The notes under the pieces were generated by a model, which searched no databases, was not told where the DNA came from, and was given only the letters and a program-made list of their open reading frames with translations. Positions 45,378 to 55,021 of a stretch of DNA of 64,000 nt are shown piece after piece. The DNA lies in contig NZ_QCYM01000006.1 of NCBI RefSeq assembly GCF_003075075.1, forward strand, positions 144,765 through 208,764, given 5' to 3'. The DNA comes from Labrenzia sp. 011. Lineage in GTDB: Bacteria > Pseudomonadota > Alphaproteobacteria > Rhizobiales > Stappiaceae. The position numbers and the translations under genes were made by a program. The first letter of the stretch is position 1; each line of letters opens with the position of its first letter.

Positions 45378-48300
45378 TCAGGCGTGAGAGTAGATTTCCG
45401 ACAGCAGGCTGGCTGCGACGGAGAACTTGGAAACGCTCAGGCCGCCATCCAGCATTTCGGTAACCGCTCGCTGGCGGCGGCTGACCTCGACTTTATGCTC
45501 TTCAAGCCAGGTGGCGAAGCCGCCGCATCTGATCGCCTCGATGGCAAGCGCGCGGTGGGCGGAGACCAGGGTGGCCCGCGCCCTGTCGAGGGCGAGACCG
45601 TCGTAATAGTCCTGGACCTTGAGTTCGTTGGCCAGTTCGTGCATGGCGCCGATGCGGAAATGATGGCCGATCTGGAAATAGGCCGTGGCGGCGGTGCCCA
45701 GATCGGCGTCGGTCTCCTCCGAGACGATGACGATATCCGGAATCGTGCGCTCCGCGGGCAGCCAGGCAATCCGCCTGGCCAGAGGCTCCGGGACGCCCTG
45801 GCCGATGAAATCCTCCATCCTGCCGTTCAGGAAGGCGGCCTGTTCCTCGGGGAGCAGGCTTTCCAGCCGGTCCCTCAGGGCGGTGATGCCGGAGCCGAAG
45901 CGGTCGACGACGGCGGACAGGCCCTTTTCGAAGGAGACATTGCGCTTGAACCAGACGACGCGTTCCAGAAGGAGTGTCTGTACCTCCAGATAGAGATCGA
46001 GCTGGAGGGCGCCATCGATCCGGTTGTCGAGCGCGTCGATCGCCGTATTGAGGTCGGTGAGGTCGAAACTGTTGCGTACGGCAACGAAGCTCTGGGCGAT
46101 ATCCGTCGGCGTCGCCCCGGTCTGGTCCATCAGCCGGGTGAGGAAGGTCGCCCCGCCCCGGTTGATCATCGAGTTCGCCAGCATGGTGGCGATGATCTCG
46201 CGGCGCAGCCGGTGGCCGTTGATCTCGTCCTGATACGTGGTGGCCATCTGGTCCGGGAAGTAGCGGAACAGTTCCCGGGCGAGATAATCGTCATCGGGCA
46301 CCGAGCTTTCCAGCAGGGCATCGTAGAAGGTGAGTTTGGCGTAGGCCAGCAGGACACCGAGTTCGGCGCGGGTCAGCAACTGGCCGGCCTTGCGCATTTC
46401 CGCGAGCGTCGCCTCGTCGGGCAGCTGCTCCACCGCGCGGTCGAGCAGCCCCGCCTGTTCCAGCTGGCGCATCATGCGGACCTGATAACCGAAATCCTCC
46501 ATGCCGCGAAGCTGGGTCATGGAGATCGCCAGGGTCTGGAGGTAGTTGTTTCGCAGAACCAGCTCGGCGACTTCATCGGTCATCCTGGCGAGCAGCTGGT
46601 TGCGCTGCTTGAGCGTCAGCTTGCCGGACTTGACCGCGGCGCCGAGGGCGATCTTGATATTGACCTCCATGTCCGAGGAATTCACCCCGGCGGAGTTGTC
46701 GATCGCATCGGAGTTGCAGCGCCCACCGTTTCTGTTGAACTCGATGCGGGCAAGCTGCGTGAGGCCGAGATTGGCCCCTTCGCCGATGACCTTCGCACCG
46801 ACTTCGGCAGCGGTGATGCGGATCGGGTCGTTGGCCCGGTCGCCGGCTTCGGCGTCTGTCTGGTCGGTCGAGCGGATATAGGTGCCGATGCCGCCGAACC
46901 AGAGCAGATCCACATTCAGCCTGAGGATCGCCATCATGACTTCCTGCGGCGTGGCGCTGGATCTCTTGAGGTTCAGAAGCGCCTTGATTTCCGGAGTCAG
47001 GGGAATGGATTTCAGCTGCCGCGAGAAGATGCCGCCGCCTTTGGACAGCAGTTCGGTGTTGTAGTCCTTCCAGGACGAGCGGCCCATGTCGAAGAGGCGT
47101 TTGCGCTCTTCCCAGGTCGTGGCCGGGTCGGGATCGGGATCAATGAAGATATCCCGGTGGTCGAAGGCGGCCAGGAGCCTCGTGGTCTTCGACAGCAGCA
47201 TGCCGTTGCCGAAGACGTCGCCGGACATGTCGCCGACGCCGGCGGCGGTGAAGGGTTCGCTCTGGATGTCCCGGTTCATCTCCCGGAAGTGGCGCTTGAC
47301 CGCTTCCCAGGCGCCGCGTGCGGTGATGCCCATCTTCTTGTGGTCATAGCCGGCAGAGCCGCCGGAGGCGAAGGCGTCCCCGAGCCAGAAGTGCCGGCTT
47401 TCCGAAATGCTGTTGGCGGTGTCGGAGAAGCTGGCGGTGCCCTTGTCCGCGGCGACGACGAGATAGGGATCGTCGTCGTCGAACCGCTGCACCCGTTCCG
47501 GAGGCAGGACCTTGTCCTCGTCAAGGTTGTCGGTCACGTCGAGAAGGGCGTTGATGAAGATCTTGTAGCTCTCGGTGCCTTCCTTGAACCAGGCATCCCG
47601 GTCGCTCATCGGCGGCAGCTGTTTGGGAACGAAGCCGCCTTTCGCACCGACCGGAACGATGACGGCGTTCTTCACCTGTTGCGCCTTGACGAGGCCGAGT
47701 ACCTCGGTGCGGAAATCCTGCGGACGGTCGGACCAGCGCAGGCCGCCGCGCGCCACCTTGCCGAAGCGCAGGTGAACCCCTTCGATGCGGGGGCTGTAGA
47801 CGAATATCTCGCGGAAAGGACGGGGCTGCGGCAGATCGTCGATCTGGCGGCTGTCGATCTTGAAGGCGAAGGTCTGTTTGGGCTGCCCCTCACTGTCGAG
47901 CTGATAGAAATTCGTGCGCAGGATCGATTCGATGGTGTTCTGGAAGCGCCGCAGGATGCGGTCGTCGTCGAGGCTCGAAACGTCTTCCAGATCGGCGGTG
48001 AGTTCGCCCTGAAGGCGCTGGGTGCCGAGATCGCGGTCCTTTTCGGTCACATCCGGATTGAAGCGCAAATGGAACATTTCCACCAGTTTGGCGGCAATGG
48101 CCGGATAATTGTTGAGGGTCGACCACATGTAGTCTTCGGAGAAGGGGATGCCTGTCTGGCGCAGGTATTTCGACAGGGACCGGACCACGGCGACATCCCG
48201 CCAGGCGAGATCCGCGGTGAGAACCAGACGGTTGTAGCCGTCATCCTCGGCCATGCCGGTCCAGACCGCCAGGAACATGGCTTCCAGACGCGACTGAAGC

Positions 48301-50189
48301 TGTTCGGTAAGGTCGAAGTCTTCCCCGGTTCGCGTTTCGAGGGTCATCTCGTGCAGATAGGACAGCGGTGCATCCGCCGGGGTGATCCGGTAGGTGCGTT
48401 CGTTGATCACCCTGAATCCCATGTTTTCCAGAAGCGGGACGCGGGCGGACAGCGGGATGGGAGATCCGCGGTGATAGACCTTCAGGGCCAGCCGGTTGTC
48501 CAGCGAGCCGTCAGGCCGGTGGAAGGTGATGGTGGTCTCGGTCCGTTCGGACAGGGTTTCCAGCTTGACGATGTCGAACAGCGCGTTCTGCGCGTTGTAG
48601 ACTTCCTTGTAGCCGCCGTGGAAGGAGAGGGCGTAGCGGTCGGCGAGCTTGCGCGCCGGGGCCGGGGCGAATTTCGTCCTGAGCGCGTCGCGCACGCTGT
48701 CCGACCAGGTGCGGACCATTTCGGCGACTGCCGCTTCCAGATCCTCCTGGTCCGGCTTGGGTGTTTCTCCCTTGTCGCGTCCGATGATGTAATGAACCCG
48801 CGCCAGCGGGCCTTCCAGATAGGTCACATACCAGGCGGATACACGTCCCTCGTAGATGGATGCGAGATAGGTGCCGACGTTCAGGCGAACTTCCGTCGTG
48901 TAGCGGTCACGCGGAATGAAGACGAGGATGGAGACATAGCGGTCGAACTTGTCCGGCCGGGAGAGCACGCGGATGCGCGGGCGTTCGTCGAGCTGGAGGA
49001 TGGCGATGGAAAAATCGAACAGGCGGTCGCGGTCAATCTGGAACAGTTCGTCGCGCGGATAGGCTTCCAGAACGTTGCGCAGCGCGCGCCCGGAATGGCT
49101 TTCCGAATCGTAGCCCGCCCGCGCCAGGACGCTGGCCACCTTGCGGCGCAGGAACGGAATGGTGCTGGTCGGTTCGGTATAGGCGGTGGAGGCGAACAGG
49201 CCGACAATACGCAGCTCGCCGATCATGTTGCCGTCGTCGTCGTAGAGCTTGGCGCCGACGTAATCCATGTGGACTCGGCGGTGCACATTGCTCTTCACGT
49301 TCGCCTTGGCGATGATGAGCGGCTCGGGCTTTTTCAGGAATTCGCGGATTTCCGGCGTGATCTGCACGAATTCGCTGCCGCGGCGCAGCACCCTGACATC
49401 CGGATCGGCCAGGAGGCCCAGTCCCGTGCCGTCATGGGGCGACAGCTCGCCTTCTTCCACGCCGCCCTCGAACTTGTATTCGCGCATGCCGAGGAAGATG
49501 AAATTGTCGTTTTCCATCCACTCGAGAAAGTGAATCGCCTCCCACAGCTCGTCGCTGCTGCCGAGAATCTGTGTTGTCTTGTAGGTGTCGATCGCTTCCG
49601 CGAGGCGTTCCTGCATCGGCTTGAAGTCGGTGACCACGGCACGGACGTTGGTGAGCACCCTGTCCATCCGCTCCTTCAAGTCGTTCCGTTCCTTTTCGGA
49701 ATCGACGCGTGTCACGTGAATGTGGATCAGGCTTTCCTGACGATCCTTGCGCTTCGGCGGTTTCTTGCGGCCGACTGCGGTGTTGAGCTTGCCGTCGTCC
49801 TGGCGATCCACAATGAAGATCGGGTGCAGGACCAGATGGACTTCCAGCTTGCTTTCCTGCAGCTCGTCCATCACCGATTCGACCAGAAAGGGCATGTTGT
49901 CGTTGACGATCTCGATGACCGTCAGGCTGCCGGCCTTGCCGCCCTTTGCCGTGAAGGACGGATCGGAAACGGAGACCCTGTGCGTCCCGAGTTCATGGGT
50001 CTGGAAATCCTGCCAGGCATCGCGGGCAAAGCCCTTCAGCTCCTCGGAACTGTAGGTGACGAGATCTTCCGCCGCGCCCCGGTCGTAGAAGGCGCGGGCG
50101 AATTCGGCAAGATCAGGGTCTTCCTTGCTCAGGCCTGCGTGGACCGCGTCGATAAGTTTGAGTTTCTCGACGTCGTGTTTGTCCGGCAT
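45378..50189 (-). CDS. Large NAD-glutamate dehydrogenase (GDH180/GdhB type)
   Basis: 1,603 residues. These large NAD-dependent enzymes oxidise glutamate to 2-oxoglutarate and ammonium. An extended N-terminal region (ACT-like and helical) is followed by the catalytic core: RFGKVARGGLRWSDRPQDFR and KNAVIVPVGAKGGFV (near residues 800-850), then nucleotide binding. ATG 50189 has GGGGGG six bases upstream; an earlier ATG at 50195 is too close to it. A strong terminator follows. Confidence 0.95.
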   Translation of the reverse strand: MPDKHDVEKLKLIDAVHAGLSKEDPDLAEFARAFYDRGAAEDLVTYSSEELKGFARDAWQDFQTHELGTHRVSVSDPSFTAKGGKAGSLTVIEIVNDNMPFLVESVMDELQESKLEVHLVLHPIFIVDRQDDGKLNTAVGRKKPPKRKDRQESLIHIHVTRVDSEKERNDLKERMDRVLTNVRAVVTDFKPMQERLAEAIDTYKTTQILGSSDELWEAIHFLEWMENDNFIFLGMREYKFEGGVEEGELSPHDGTGLGLLADPDVRVLRRGSEFVQITPEIREFLKKPEPLIIAKANVKSNVHRRVHMDYVGAKLYDDDGNMIGELRIVGLFASTAYTEPTSTIPFLRRKVASVLARAGYDSESHSGRALRNVLEAYPRDELFQIDRDRLFDFSIAILQLDERPRIRVLSRPDKFDRYVSILVFIPRDRYTTEVRLNVGTYLASIYEGRVSAWYVTYLEGPLARVHYIIGRDKGETPKPDQEDLEAAVAEMVRTWSDSVRDALRTKFAPAPARKLADRYALSFHGGYKEVYNAQNALFDIVKLETLSERTETTITFHRPDGSLDNRLALKVYHRGSPIPLSARVPLLENMGFRVINERTYRITPADAPLSYLHEMTLETRTGEDFDLTEQLQSRLEAMFLAVWTGMAEDDGYNRLVLTADLAWRDVAVVRSLSKYLRQTGIPFSEDYMWSTLNNYPAIAAKLVEMFHLRFNPDVTEKDRDLGTQRLQGELTADLEDVSSLDDDRILRRFQNTIESILRTNFYQLDSEGQPKQTFAFKIDSRQIDDLPQPRPFREIFVYSPRIEGVHLRFGKVARGGLRWSDRPQDFRTEVLGLVKAQQVKNAVIVPVGAKGGFVPKQLPPMSDRDAWFKEGTESYKIFINALLDVTDNLDEDKVLPPERVQRFDDDDPYLVVAADKGTASFSDTANSISESRHFWLGDAFASGGSAGYDHKKMGITARGAWEAVKRHFREMNRDIQSEPFTAAGVGDMSGDVFGNGMLLSKTTRLLAAFDHRDIFIDPDPDPATTWEERKRLFDMGRSSWKDYNTELLSKGGGIFSRQLKSIPLTPEIKALLNLKRSSATPQEVMMAILRLNVDLLWFGGIGTYIRSTDQTDAEAGDRANDPIRITAAEVGAKVIGEGANLGLTQLARIEFNRNGGRCNSDAIDNSAGVNSSDMEVNIKIALGAAVKSGKLTLKQRNQLLARMTDEVAELVLRNNYLQTLAISMTQLRGMEDFGYQVRMMRQLEQAGLLDRAVEQLPDEATLAEMRKAGQLLTRAELGVLLAYAKLTFYDALLESSVPDDDYLARELFRYFPDQMATTYQDEINGHRLRREIIATMLANSMINRGGATFLTRLMDQTGATPTDIAQSFVAVRNSFDLTDLNTAIDALDNRIDGALQLDLYLEVQTLLLERVVWFKRNVSFEKGLSAVVDRFGSGITALRDRLESLLPEEQAAFLNGRMEDFIGQGVPEPLARRIAWLPAERTIPDIVIVSEETDADLGTAATAYFQIGHHFRIGAMHELANELKVQDYYDGLALDRARATLVSAHRALAIEAIRCGGFATWLEEHKVEVSRRQRAVTEMLDGGLSVSKFSVAASLLSEIYSHA

Positions 50190-50285
50190 AATCATCCCCC
50201 CTTAGGCGATCTTATGGTTGGCTCGGTCGCATGGTAGTCTTGTTTATTGTAGCGATATAGAAGCTATCATGACGGGAGGAATAAA

Positions 50286-50852
50286 TTGTTAAGCAAAGTC
50301 ACAGCCTTGCAAATAGAGTCCCGCGAGGCTCCAAGCGAGAAGACAAAGGCGTATTTCGACCTTTGCCAGGAAAAACTGGGAATGGTCCCGAATGTACTCA
50401 AGGCCTATTCCTTCGATGAAACGAAACTGCGTGCCTTCACCGACATGTACAACGAGCTCATGCTGGCCGACTCCGGTCTGACAAAGCTTGAACGTGAAAT
50501 GATTGCTGTTGCGGTATCTTCCGTCAATCACTGTTTTTATTGCCTGGCCGCCCATGGCGCGGCGGTGCGGGAACTGTCGGGAGATCCGATTCTGGGTGAA
50601 ATGATGGTAATGAACTACCGCGCGGCTGATCTGAGCACCCGCCAGCGAGCAATGCTCGACTTCGCCGTCAAGCTGACCCAGAGTCCGGCGGAGATCGTCG
50701 AAAGTGACCGACAGGTTCTCAGGGACGTCGGCTTTAGCGATCGGGACATCTGGGATATCTCCTCGGTCGCGGCGTTTTTCAACATGACCAACCGGGTGGC
50801 GGCCGGGACGGACATGCGGCCGAATGATGAGTATCATTCAAGAGCCCGTTGA
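50286..50852 (+). CDS. AhpD/carboxymuconolactone decarboxylase-like peroxidase-related protein
   Basis: 188 residues, all helical. The CxxC pair with a nearby His lies in HCFYCLAAHG (about residues 79-88), as in AhpD-type 'peroxidase-related' proteins that reduce peroxides. TTG 50286 has GGGAGG six bases upstream. Divergent from the glutamate dehydrogenase, with 96 bases between starts. Confidence 0.87.
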   Translation: MLSKVTALQIESREAPSEKTKAYFDLCQEKLGMVPNVLKAYSFDETKLRAFTDMYNELMLADSGLTKLEREMIAVAVSSVNHCFYCLAAHGAAVRELSGDPILGEMMVMNYRAADLSTRQRAMLDFAVKLTQSPAEIVESDRQVLRDVGFSDRDIWDISSVAAFFNMTNRVAAGTDMRPNDEYHSRAR

Positions 50853-50936
50853 GCTCACGGCACGCGCGCAAGCGGTGACAAGCCCGGGAATTGAGTGTAT
50901 GACGCTTCGACTTTAAAACGAGGAGAGGAGCCGGCG

Positions 50937-51887
50937 ATGGTTGCGCGCGTGTTCATAGATGGTGAAGCCGGAACGACGGGTCTGCAGATCCGCGAACGCC
51001 TTGCCATGCGCCGCGACCTGGAGCTGGTCTCCATTCCCGAGGAAAGCCGGAAGGATCCGGCGGCGCGGGCGGACTATCTCAACAGCGCGGATGTCGCCAT
51101 TCTCTGCCTGCCGGATGCGGCTGCGAAGGAAAGCGTCGCGCTGATCGAAAACGACACCACGCGGGTGATCGATGCCTCCAGCGCCCATCGGGTTGCCGAA
51201 GGCTGGGCTTACGGATTCGCCGAAATGGATGCGGATCAGGGCGATATCATCGCGGCAGCCATGCGGGTCGCCAATCCGGGCTGCTGGCCGCAGGGCCTGA
51301 TCGCCGCGGTCCGTCCGCTCGTTTCCGCCGGGCTGCTGCCGGCGGGATTTGCAACGACCTATCACGGCATTTCCGGGTATTCCGGAGGCGGCAAGACCAT
51401 GATTGCGGATTACGAACTCCGCGGTCCCGGCGCCAGTGCCTTTGCGCCCTACGGACTTGCCTTCAATCACAAGCATCTGCCGGAAATGAGTGAATATGCG
51501 CTGCTGGAGGCGGCTCCGCTGTTCACGCCGTCGGTCGGCAATTATTACAAGGGCATGCTCACTGTCCTGCCGCTGAATCTTGCGGGTCTCGACAGGGTGC
51601 CGACGGGCGAGGAGCTTCACGCGGCTCTGGCCGATCACTATGCCGGCTGTGCCGGCGGTTTTGTCGAAGTCGCCCCGCTGGAGGCGGTGGACCGGGCGGA
51701 GTTCCTCGATCCGCAGGCGCTCAACGACACCAATTGCCTGCGCCTGCATGTCTTCGCCAATGACGACCGGGCCCAGGCGGCGATCCTTGCGGTCTACGAC
51801 AATCTGGGCAAGGGCGCATCCGGCGCGGCCGTCCAGAACCTCAACCTGATGCTCGGCGTCGATCAGGCCACAAGCCTGACCGCCTGA
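50937..51887 (+). CDS. argC: N-acetyl-gamma-glutamyl-phosphate reductase
   Basis: Third step of arginine synthesis, 316 residues, the short type-2 form. Nucleophile Cys116 is in ANPGCWPQG; the NAD(P)-site [12 protein letters not shown] is at residues 7-18. ATG 50937 is preceded by GAGGAGAGGAG; an earlier in-frame GTG/TTG frame to 50895 is not needed. leuD starts 38 bases after the stop; no terminator was seen between them. Confidence 0.95.
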   Translation: MVARVFIDGEAGTTGLQIRERLAMRRDLELVSIPEESRKDPAARADYLNSADVAILCLPDAAAKESVALIENDTTRVIDASSAHRVAEGWAYGFAEMDADQGDIIAAAMRVANPGCWPQGLIAAVRPLVSAGLLPAGFATTYHGISGYSGGGKTMIADYELRGPGASAFAPYGLAFNHKHLPEMSEYALLEAAPLFTPSVGNYYKGMLTVLPLNLAGLDRVPTGEELHAALADHYAGCAGGFVEVAPLEAVDRAEFLDPQALNDTNCLRLHVFANDDRAQAAILAVYDNLGKGASGAAVQNLNLMLGVDQATSLTA

Positions 51888-51925
51888 GTCCATCTTCGCT
51901 TTCAGGCCTTTCAGGAGACACAATC

Positions 51926-52531
51926 ATGGAAAAATTCGAAACCCTGACCGGGGTCGCGGCACCGATGCCGATCGTCAACATCGATACGGACATGATCATC
52001 CCGAAGCAGTTTCTGAAGACAATCAAGCGGACCGGTCTGGGATCCGCCCTGTTTCACGAGATGCGCACCAATGACGACGGGTCGGAAAACCCGGATTTCG
52101 TGCTGAACAAGCCGGCCTACCGCAACGCCAAGATCCTGATCGCCGGCGACAATTTCGGCTGCGGATCGTCGCGTGAACACGCGCCATGGGCCCTTCTGGA
52201 CTTCGGCATCCGTTGCGTGATCTCCACGTCCTTTGCCGATATTTTCTACAACAACTGCTTCAAGAACGGCATTCTGCCGATCCAGGTGTCCGAAGACGAG
52301 CTGGATTCCCTGATGCAGGCCTCCGAACGCGGCGCCAACTTCACGCTGACCATCGATCTGGAAAACCAGGAAATCCAGGGACTGGAAAGCGGCGACATCC
52401 CCTTCAAGATCGACCAGTTCCGCAAGCATTGCCTGATGAACGGTCTCGACGACATCGGTCTGACGATGGCCAAGGCCGAGCAGATCGAAAGCTTCGAGGG
52501 CAAGCTGGGCGATAGCCGCCCCTGGGTGTGA
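51926..52531 (+). CDS. leuD: 3-isopropylmalate dehydratase small subunit
   Basis: 201 residues; with LeuC it isomerises 2-isopropylmalate in leucine synthesis. [20 protein letters not shown] at the N-terminus and [17 protein letters not shown] (about residues 73-89) are hallmarks of the small subunit. AGGAGA precedes the ATG. No leuC is nearby. A 9-bp hairpin follows 37 bases after the stop. Confidence 0.97.
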   Translation: MEKFETLTGVAAPMPIVNIDTDMIIPKQFLKTIKRTGLGSALFHEMRTNDDGSENPDFVLNKPAYRNAKILIAGDNFGCGSSREHAPWALLDFGIRCVISTSFADIFYNNCFKNGILPIQVSEDELDSLMQASERGANFTLTIDLENQEIQGLESGDIPFKIDQFRKHCLMNGLDDIGLTMAKAEQIESFEGKLGDSRPWV

Positions 52532-52568
52532 GGCGGTTCAGGACCTGCACCCTCCTCTTGTTCCGTGC

Positions 52569-52591
52569 TGTCCCGGCTTCCGGCCGGGACA
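52569..52591 (+). terminator. Hairpin after leuD
   Basis: TGTCCCGGC-TTCCG-GCCGGGACA, a perfect 9-bp stem with a 5-base loop but no T-tract; a possible terminator or mRNA stabiliser. Confidence 0.5.
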
Positions 52592-52712
52592 TGCCATGAG
52601 CTTCCGGTTCGGGATCAGGACCGGCTGCCCGGATTCACCCGTGGGCCTTTCTTCACACAGGCTTGAAAAGCTGTGCAGTGAAAGACGCGGGGCAACGGGT
52701 TAGATCCGGACC

Positions 52713-53600
52713 ATGGCATCGAGTTTCAACACATATCCTGCGCTCCGGCACTACGTGCCCTGGACCGACCGGCGCGGACATCTGTCCGTCCTGCGGCTTT
52801 GCGTCTTTGTTCTGCTGCTGTTGCCGGCCGGGTGGATCTTTTTCGATCTGGCGTTCGGTCCGGTCTATCCGGAGCCCTACGAACAGGCGCTGCATGAGAG
52901 CGGTACCTGGGCGGTGCGGTTTCTTCTGCTGACCCTTGCGGTCACGCCCGTCAGGCGGATCTTCCGCTGGAACAGGATCGCCGGCATCCGGCGCATGACC
53001 GGGGTATCGGTCCTTGCCTATGCGCTCCTGCATGTGGGCCTTTACGCTGCTTCGGAACACTGGAATCTCGGCAAGGTCGTCTCGGAGATCTTTCTCCGGT
53101 TCTACCTGATCGTCGGATTTGCCGCTCTCGCCGGCCTGGCGGTGCTGGGGGCAACGTCCTTCGACAGTGCCGTCCGGCGGCTGGGGGCGGCCTGGAACAG
53201 GCTCCACCTCCTGGTCTATCCGGTGGCTGTGCTTGCCCTGTTTCATTTCTTCCTGCAGTCGAAGTCGGACGTGACCGAGGCGACGCTGATGGCCGGGGTC
53301 TTCGCGCTGCTGATGATCTACCGGCTGGTGGGAAAGGCGGGCCTGCCGCTGTCGAACTGGCTTGTGCTCGCCGCCTGCGCGCTGCTGGGTGCGGCCGCGA
53401 CCGCTGCAGTCGAATATGCCTGGTACGCGCTAGCCACGGGCATTCCCGCCGACCGGGTCTTTCAGGCGAATTTCAATGTGGCCACCGCTCTGCGTCCCTC
53501 TGTCTGGGTCGCTATCTGCGGCCTCGGCGTCAGCGCGGCCGCGTTGCTTCAGGGTCTTGGCAAATATGCCGGCAGCAGGCTGCGCCTGAAAAAGGCGTGA
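52713..53600 (+). CDS. msrQ: MsrQ-like heme-binding membrane subunit of methionine sulfoxide reductase
   Basis: 295 residues with several membrane helices and a ferric-reductase-like core: RRMTGVSVLAYALLHVGLY and WNRLHLLVYPVAVLALFHFF carry the heme-binding histidines. MsrQ passes quinone electrons to the periplasmic reductase MsrP. It is longer than the E. coli protein because of three extra C-terminal helices (from about residue 215). msrP is not adjacent. The gene converges on the cyclic-nucleotide-binding gene. Confidence 0.85.
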   Translation: MASSFNTYPALRHYVPWTDRRGHLSVLRLCVFVLLLLPAGWIFFDLAFGPVYPEPYEQALHESGTWAVRFLLLTLAVTPVRRIFRWNRIAGIRRMTGVSVLAYALLHVGLYAASEHWNLGKVVSEIFLRFYLIVGFAALAGLAVLGATSFDSAVRRLGAAWNRLHLLVYPVAVLALFHFFLQSKSDVTEATLMAGVFALLMIYRLVGKAGLPLSNWLVLAACALLGAAATAAVEYAWYALATGIPADRVFQANFNVATALRPSVWVAICGLGVSAAALLQGLGKYAGSRLRLKKA

Positions 53601-53649
53601 GGCCTTCGCGGAACGCTGTCGCATTTGCGGCCGGGAAGGTCGCGCGGGT

Positions 53650-54156
53650 TCAGGACTGGGTTTCGTCGTTGCGCCGGCGCCGTTCGGCGTTGAGCTGTTC
53701 CAGCTCCGCCATCTTTTCGCCGATGGGACGAAGCGCGGTGACTGTCTGCCGAAAGCGGGCGGCATGGACATCCAGAAGCCGCTGGGCAAGTTCCGGATAT
53801 TCCTGGATCATGCGTTTGAAGAGGGCCCGGCGGATGCGGATGATGCTCACCGGGCCAACGGCTTCGGCGCGGCAGGGGCGCTTGTTTTCGGCAAGAAGCG
53901 CGGTTTCGCCCAGAAGGGTTCCCTCGCCGACCCGGTCGACTTCCTCGTATCCGTCCTTGCCCCGTTTCTGCAGGCTGACCGTGCCGCCGGTGATCACCAG
54001 ACCACCGTCGGCCCGTTCGCCCTCGTCGAACAGGCGCTGGCCGGATCCGTAATCCATGCTTTCGGCACTGAAGGCGAGCAGACGGAGCTGATCGTCGGAA
54101 AAGTCCGAAAGCATCGGGATTTGTTTGAGAATCGCTATGTCTTGGGCAAGGCTCAT
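53650..54156 (-). CDS. Cyclic-nucleotide-binding domain protein without HTH
   Basis: 168 residues: a single cNMP/Crp-type sensor domain (RLFDEGERADGGLVITGG...GEGTLLGETALLAENKRPCRAEA) plus a helical C-terminal tail, with no DNA-binding domain. The phosphate-binding cassette GETALL is present. It lies 25 bases after the CenR/OtpR-like regulator and probably shares its transcript. I recall a Brucella gene, annotated as a cAMP-dependent kinase regulatory subunit, in the same position next to otpR. Its ligand and partner are unknown. Confidence 0.82.
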   Translation of the reverse strand: MSLAQDIAILKQIPMLSDFSDDQLRLLAFSAESMDYGSGQRLFDEGERADGGLVITGGTVSLQKRGKDGYEEVDRVGEGTLLGETALLAENKRPCRAEAVGPVSIIRIRRALFKRMIQEYPELAQRLLDVHAARFRQTVTALRPIGEKMAELEQLNAERRRRNDETQS

Positions 54157-54181
54157 GCCCCAGATTTACGATGAATATCTG

Positions 54182-54865
54182 CTAGGGCACAAGCTTATAT
54201 CCACCGGCTTCTGTCACCAGGAGTTCGGCGTTGGACGGATCGCGTTCGATTTTCTGCCTGAGACGGTAAATGTGGGTTTCCAGCGTGTGGGTGGTGACGC
54301 CGGAATTATAGCCCCAGACCTCATGCAAAAGCACATCGCGGGTCACCGGTTTTTCCCCGGCGCGGTAGAGGAACTTGAGAATGGAGGTTTCCTTTTCCGT
54401 CAGGCGCACCTTGGAGCCGGAGTCGTCCTGCATGATCTTCGCGGCCGGCCGGAAGGAATAACGGCCGATGGCGAATGTGGCGTCCTCGCTCTGCTCGTGC
54501 TGGCGCAGATGCGCCCGCACCCGGGCGAGCAGAACCGCGAACTTGAACGGTTTGGTGACATAGTCGTTGGCGCCCGCTTCCAGGCCGAGAATCGTGTCGC
54601 TGTCGCCGTCATGACCGGTCAGCATGATGATCGGCGACTTGAACCCGTTCTTGCGCAGCAGCTTGACGGCTTCGCGGCCGTCGATGTCCGGCAGTCCGAC
54701 GTCCATCAGCAGAAGATCGACATGCTCGTCCTTCGCAAGGGCAATGCCCGAGCTGGCCGAATCCGCCTGGATGGTCTCGAACTCTTCATAAAGGGAAAGC
54801 TGTTCAACCAGCGCCTCGCGCAGTTCGGTATCGTCATCGATAATCAAGATTGTGCGGGCGGTCAT
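54182..54865 (-). CDS. OmpR-family response regulator, CenR/OtpR-like
   Basis: 227 residues. Receiver domain with Asp55 in LLLMDVGLPD and Lys in VTKPFKF, followed by an OmpR-type winged helix (VRLTEKETSILKFLY; TTHTLETHIYRLRQK). It strongly resembles CenR of Caulobacter and OtpR of Brucella, which control envelope integrity and morphology. The start ATG 54865 has GAGGA 8 bases upstream. Divergent from an L,D-transpeptidase; no histidine kinase is adjacent. Confidence 0.88.
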   Translation of the reverse strand: MTARTILIIDDDTELREALVEQLSLYEEFETIQADSASSGIALAKDEHVDLLLMDVGLPDIDGREAVKLLRKNGFKSPIIMLTGHDGDSDTILGLEAGANDYVTKPFKFAVLLARVRAHLRQHEQSEDATFAIGRYSFRPAAKIMQDDSGSKVRLTEKETSILKFLYRAGEKPVTRDVLLHEVWGYNSGVTTHTLETHIYRLRQKIERDPSNAELLVTEAGGYKLVP

Positions 54866-55021
54866 TGTCGCGGTCCTCGCCAAATGCTCTGCAGTATTGA
54901 TCACGCCGAATTGTGTGAATGACACAAGCGTGTTCCTGCCTCTATGTGCGCGTGAAATTCTCGCCGTACAAGCATTGCTTCGTCAATTCTTCTTCACGCG
55001 GGGTTTAGGGAGGGTTTATCA

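Noticed and set aside
45384..50237. A 1,617-codon open frame on the plus strand opposite the glutamate dehydrogenase
   Set aside because: It mirrors the dehydrogenase codons in a GC-rich genome; its translation is Arg/Gly/Asp/Val-rich with no domain, and the minus-strand protein is unmistakable.
50240..50268. TTGTTT-N17-GCTATC as a promoter for the AhpD-like gene
   Set aside because: Transcription would start at the ribosome site itself, leaving no usable leader.
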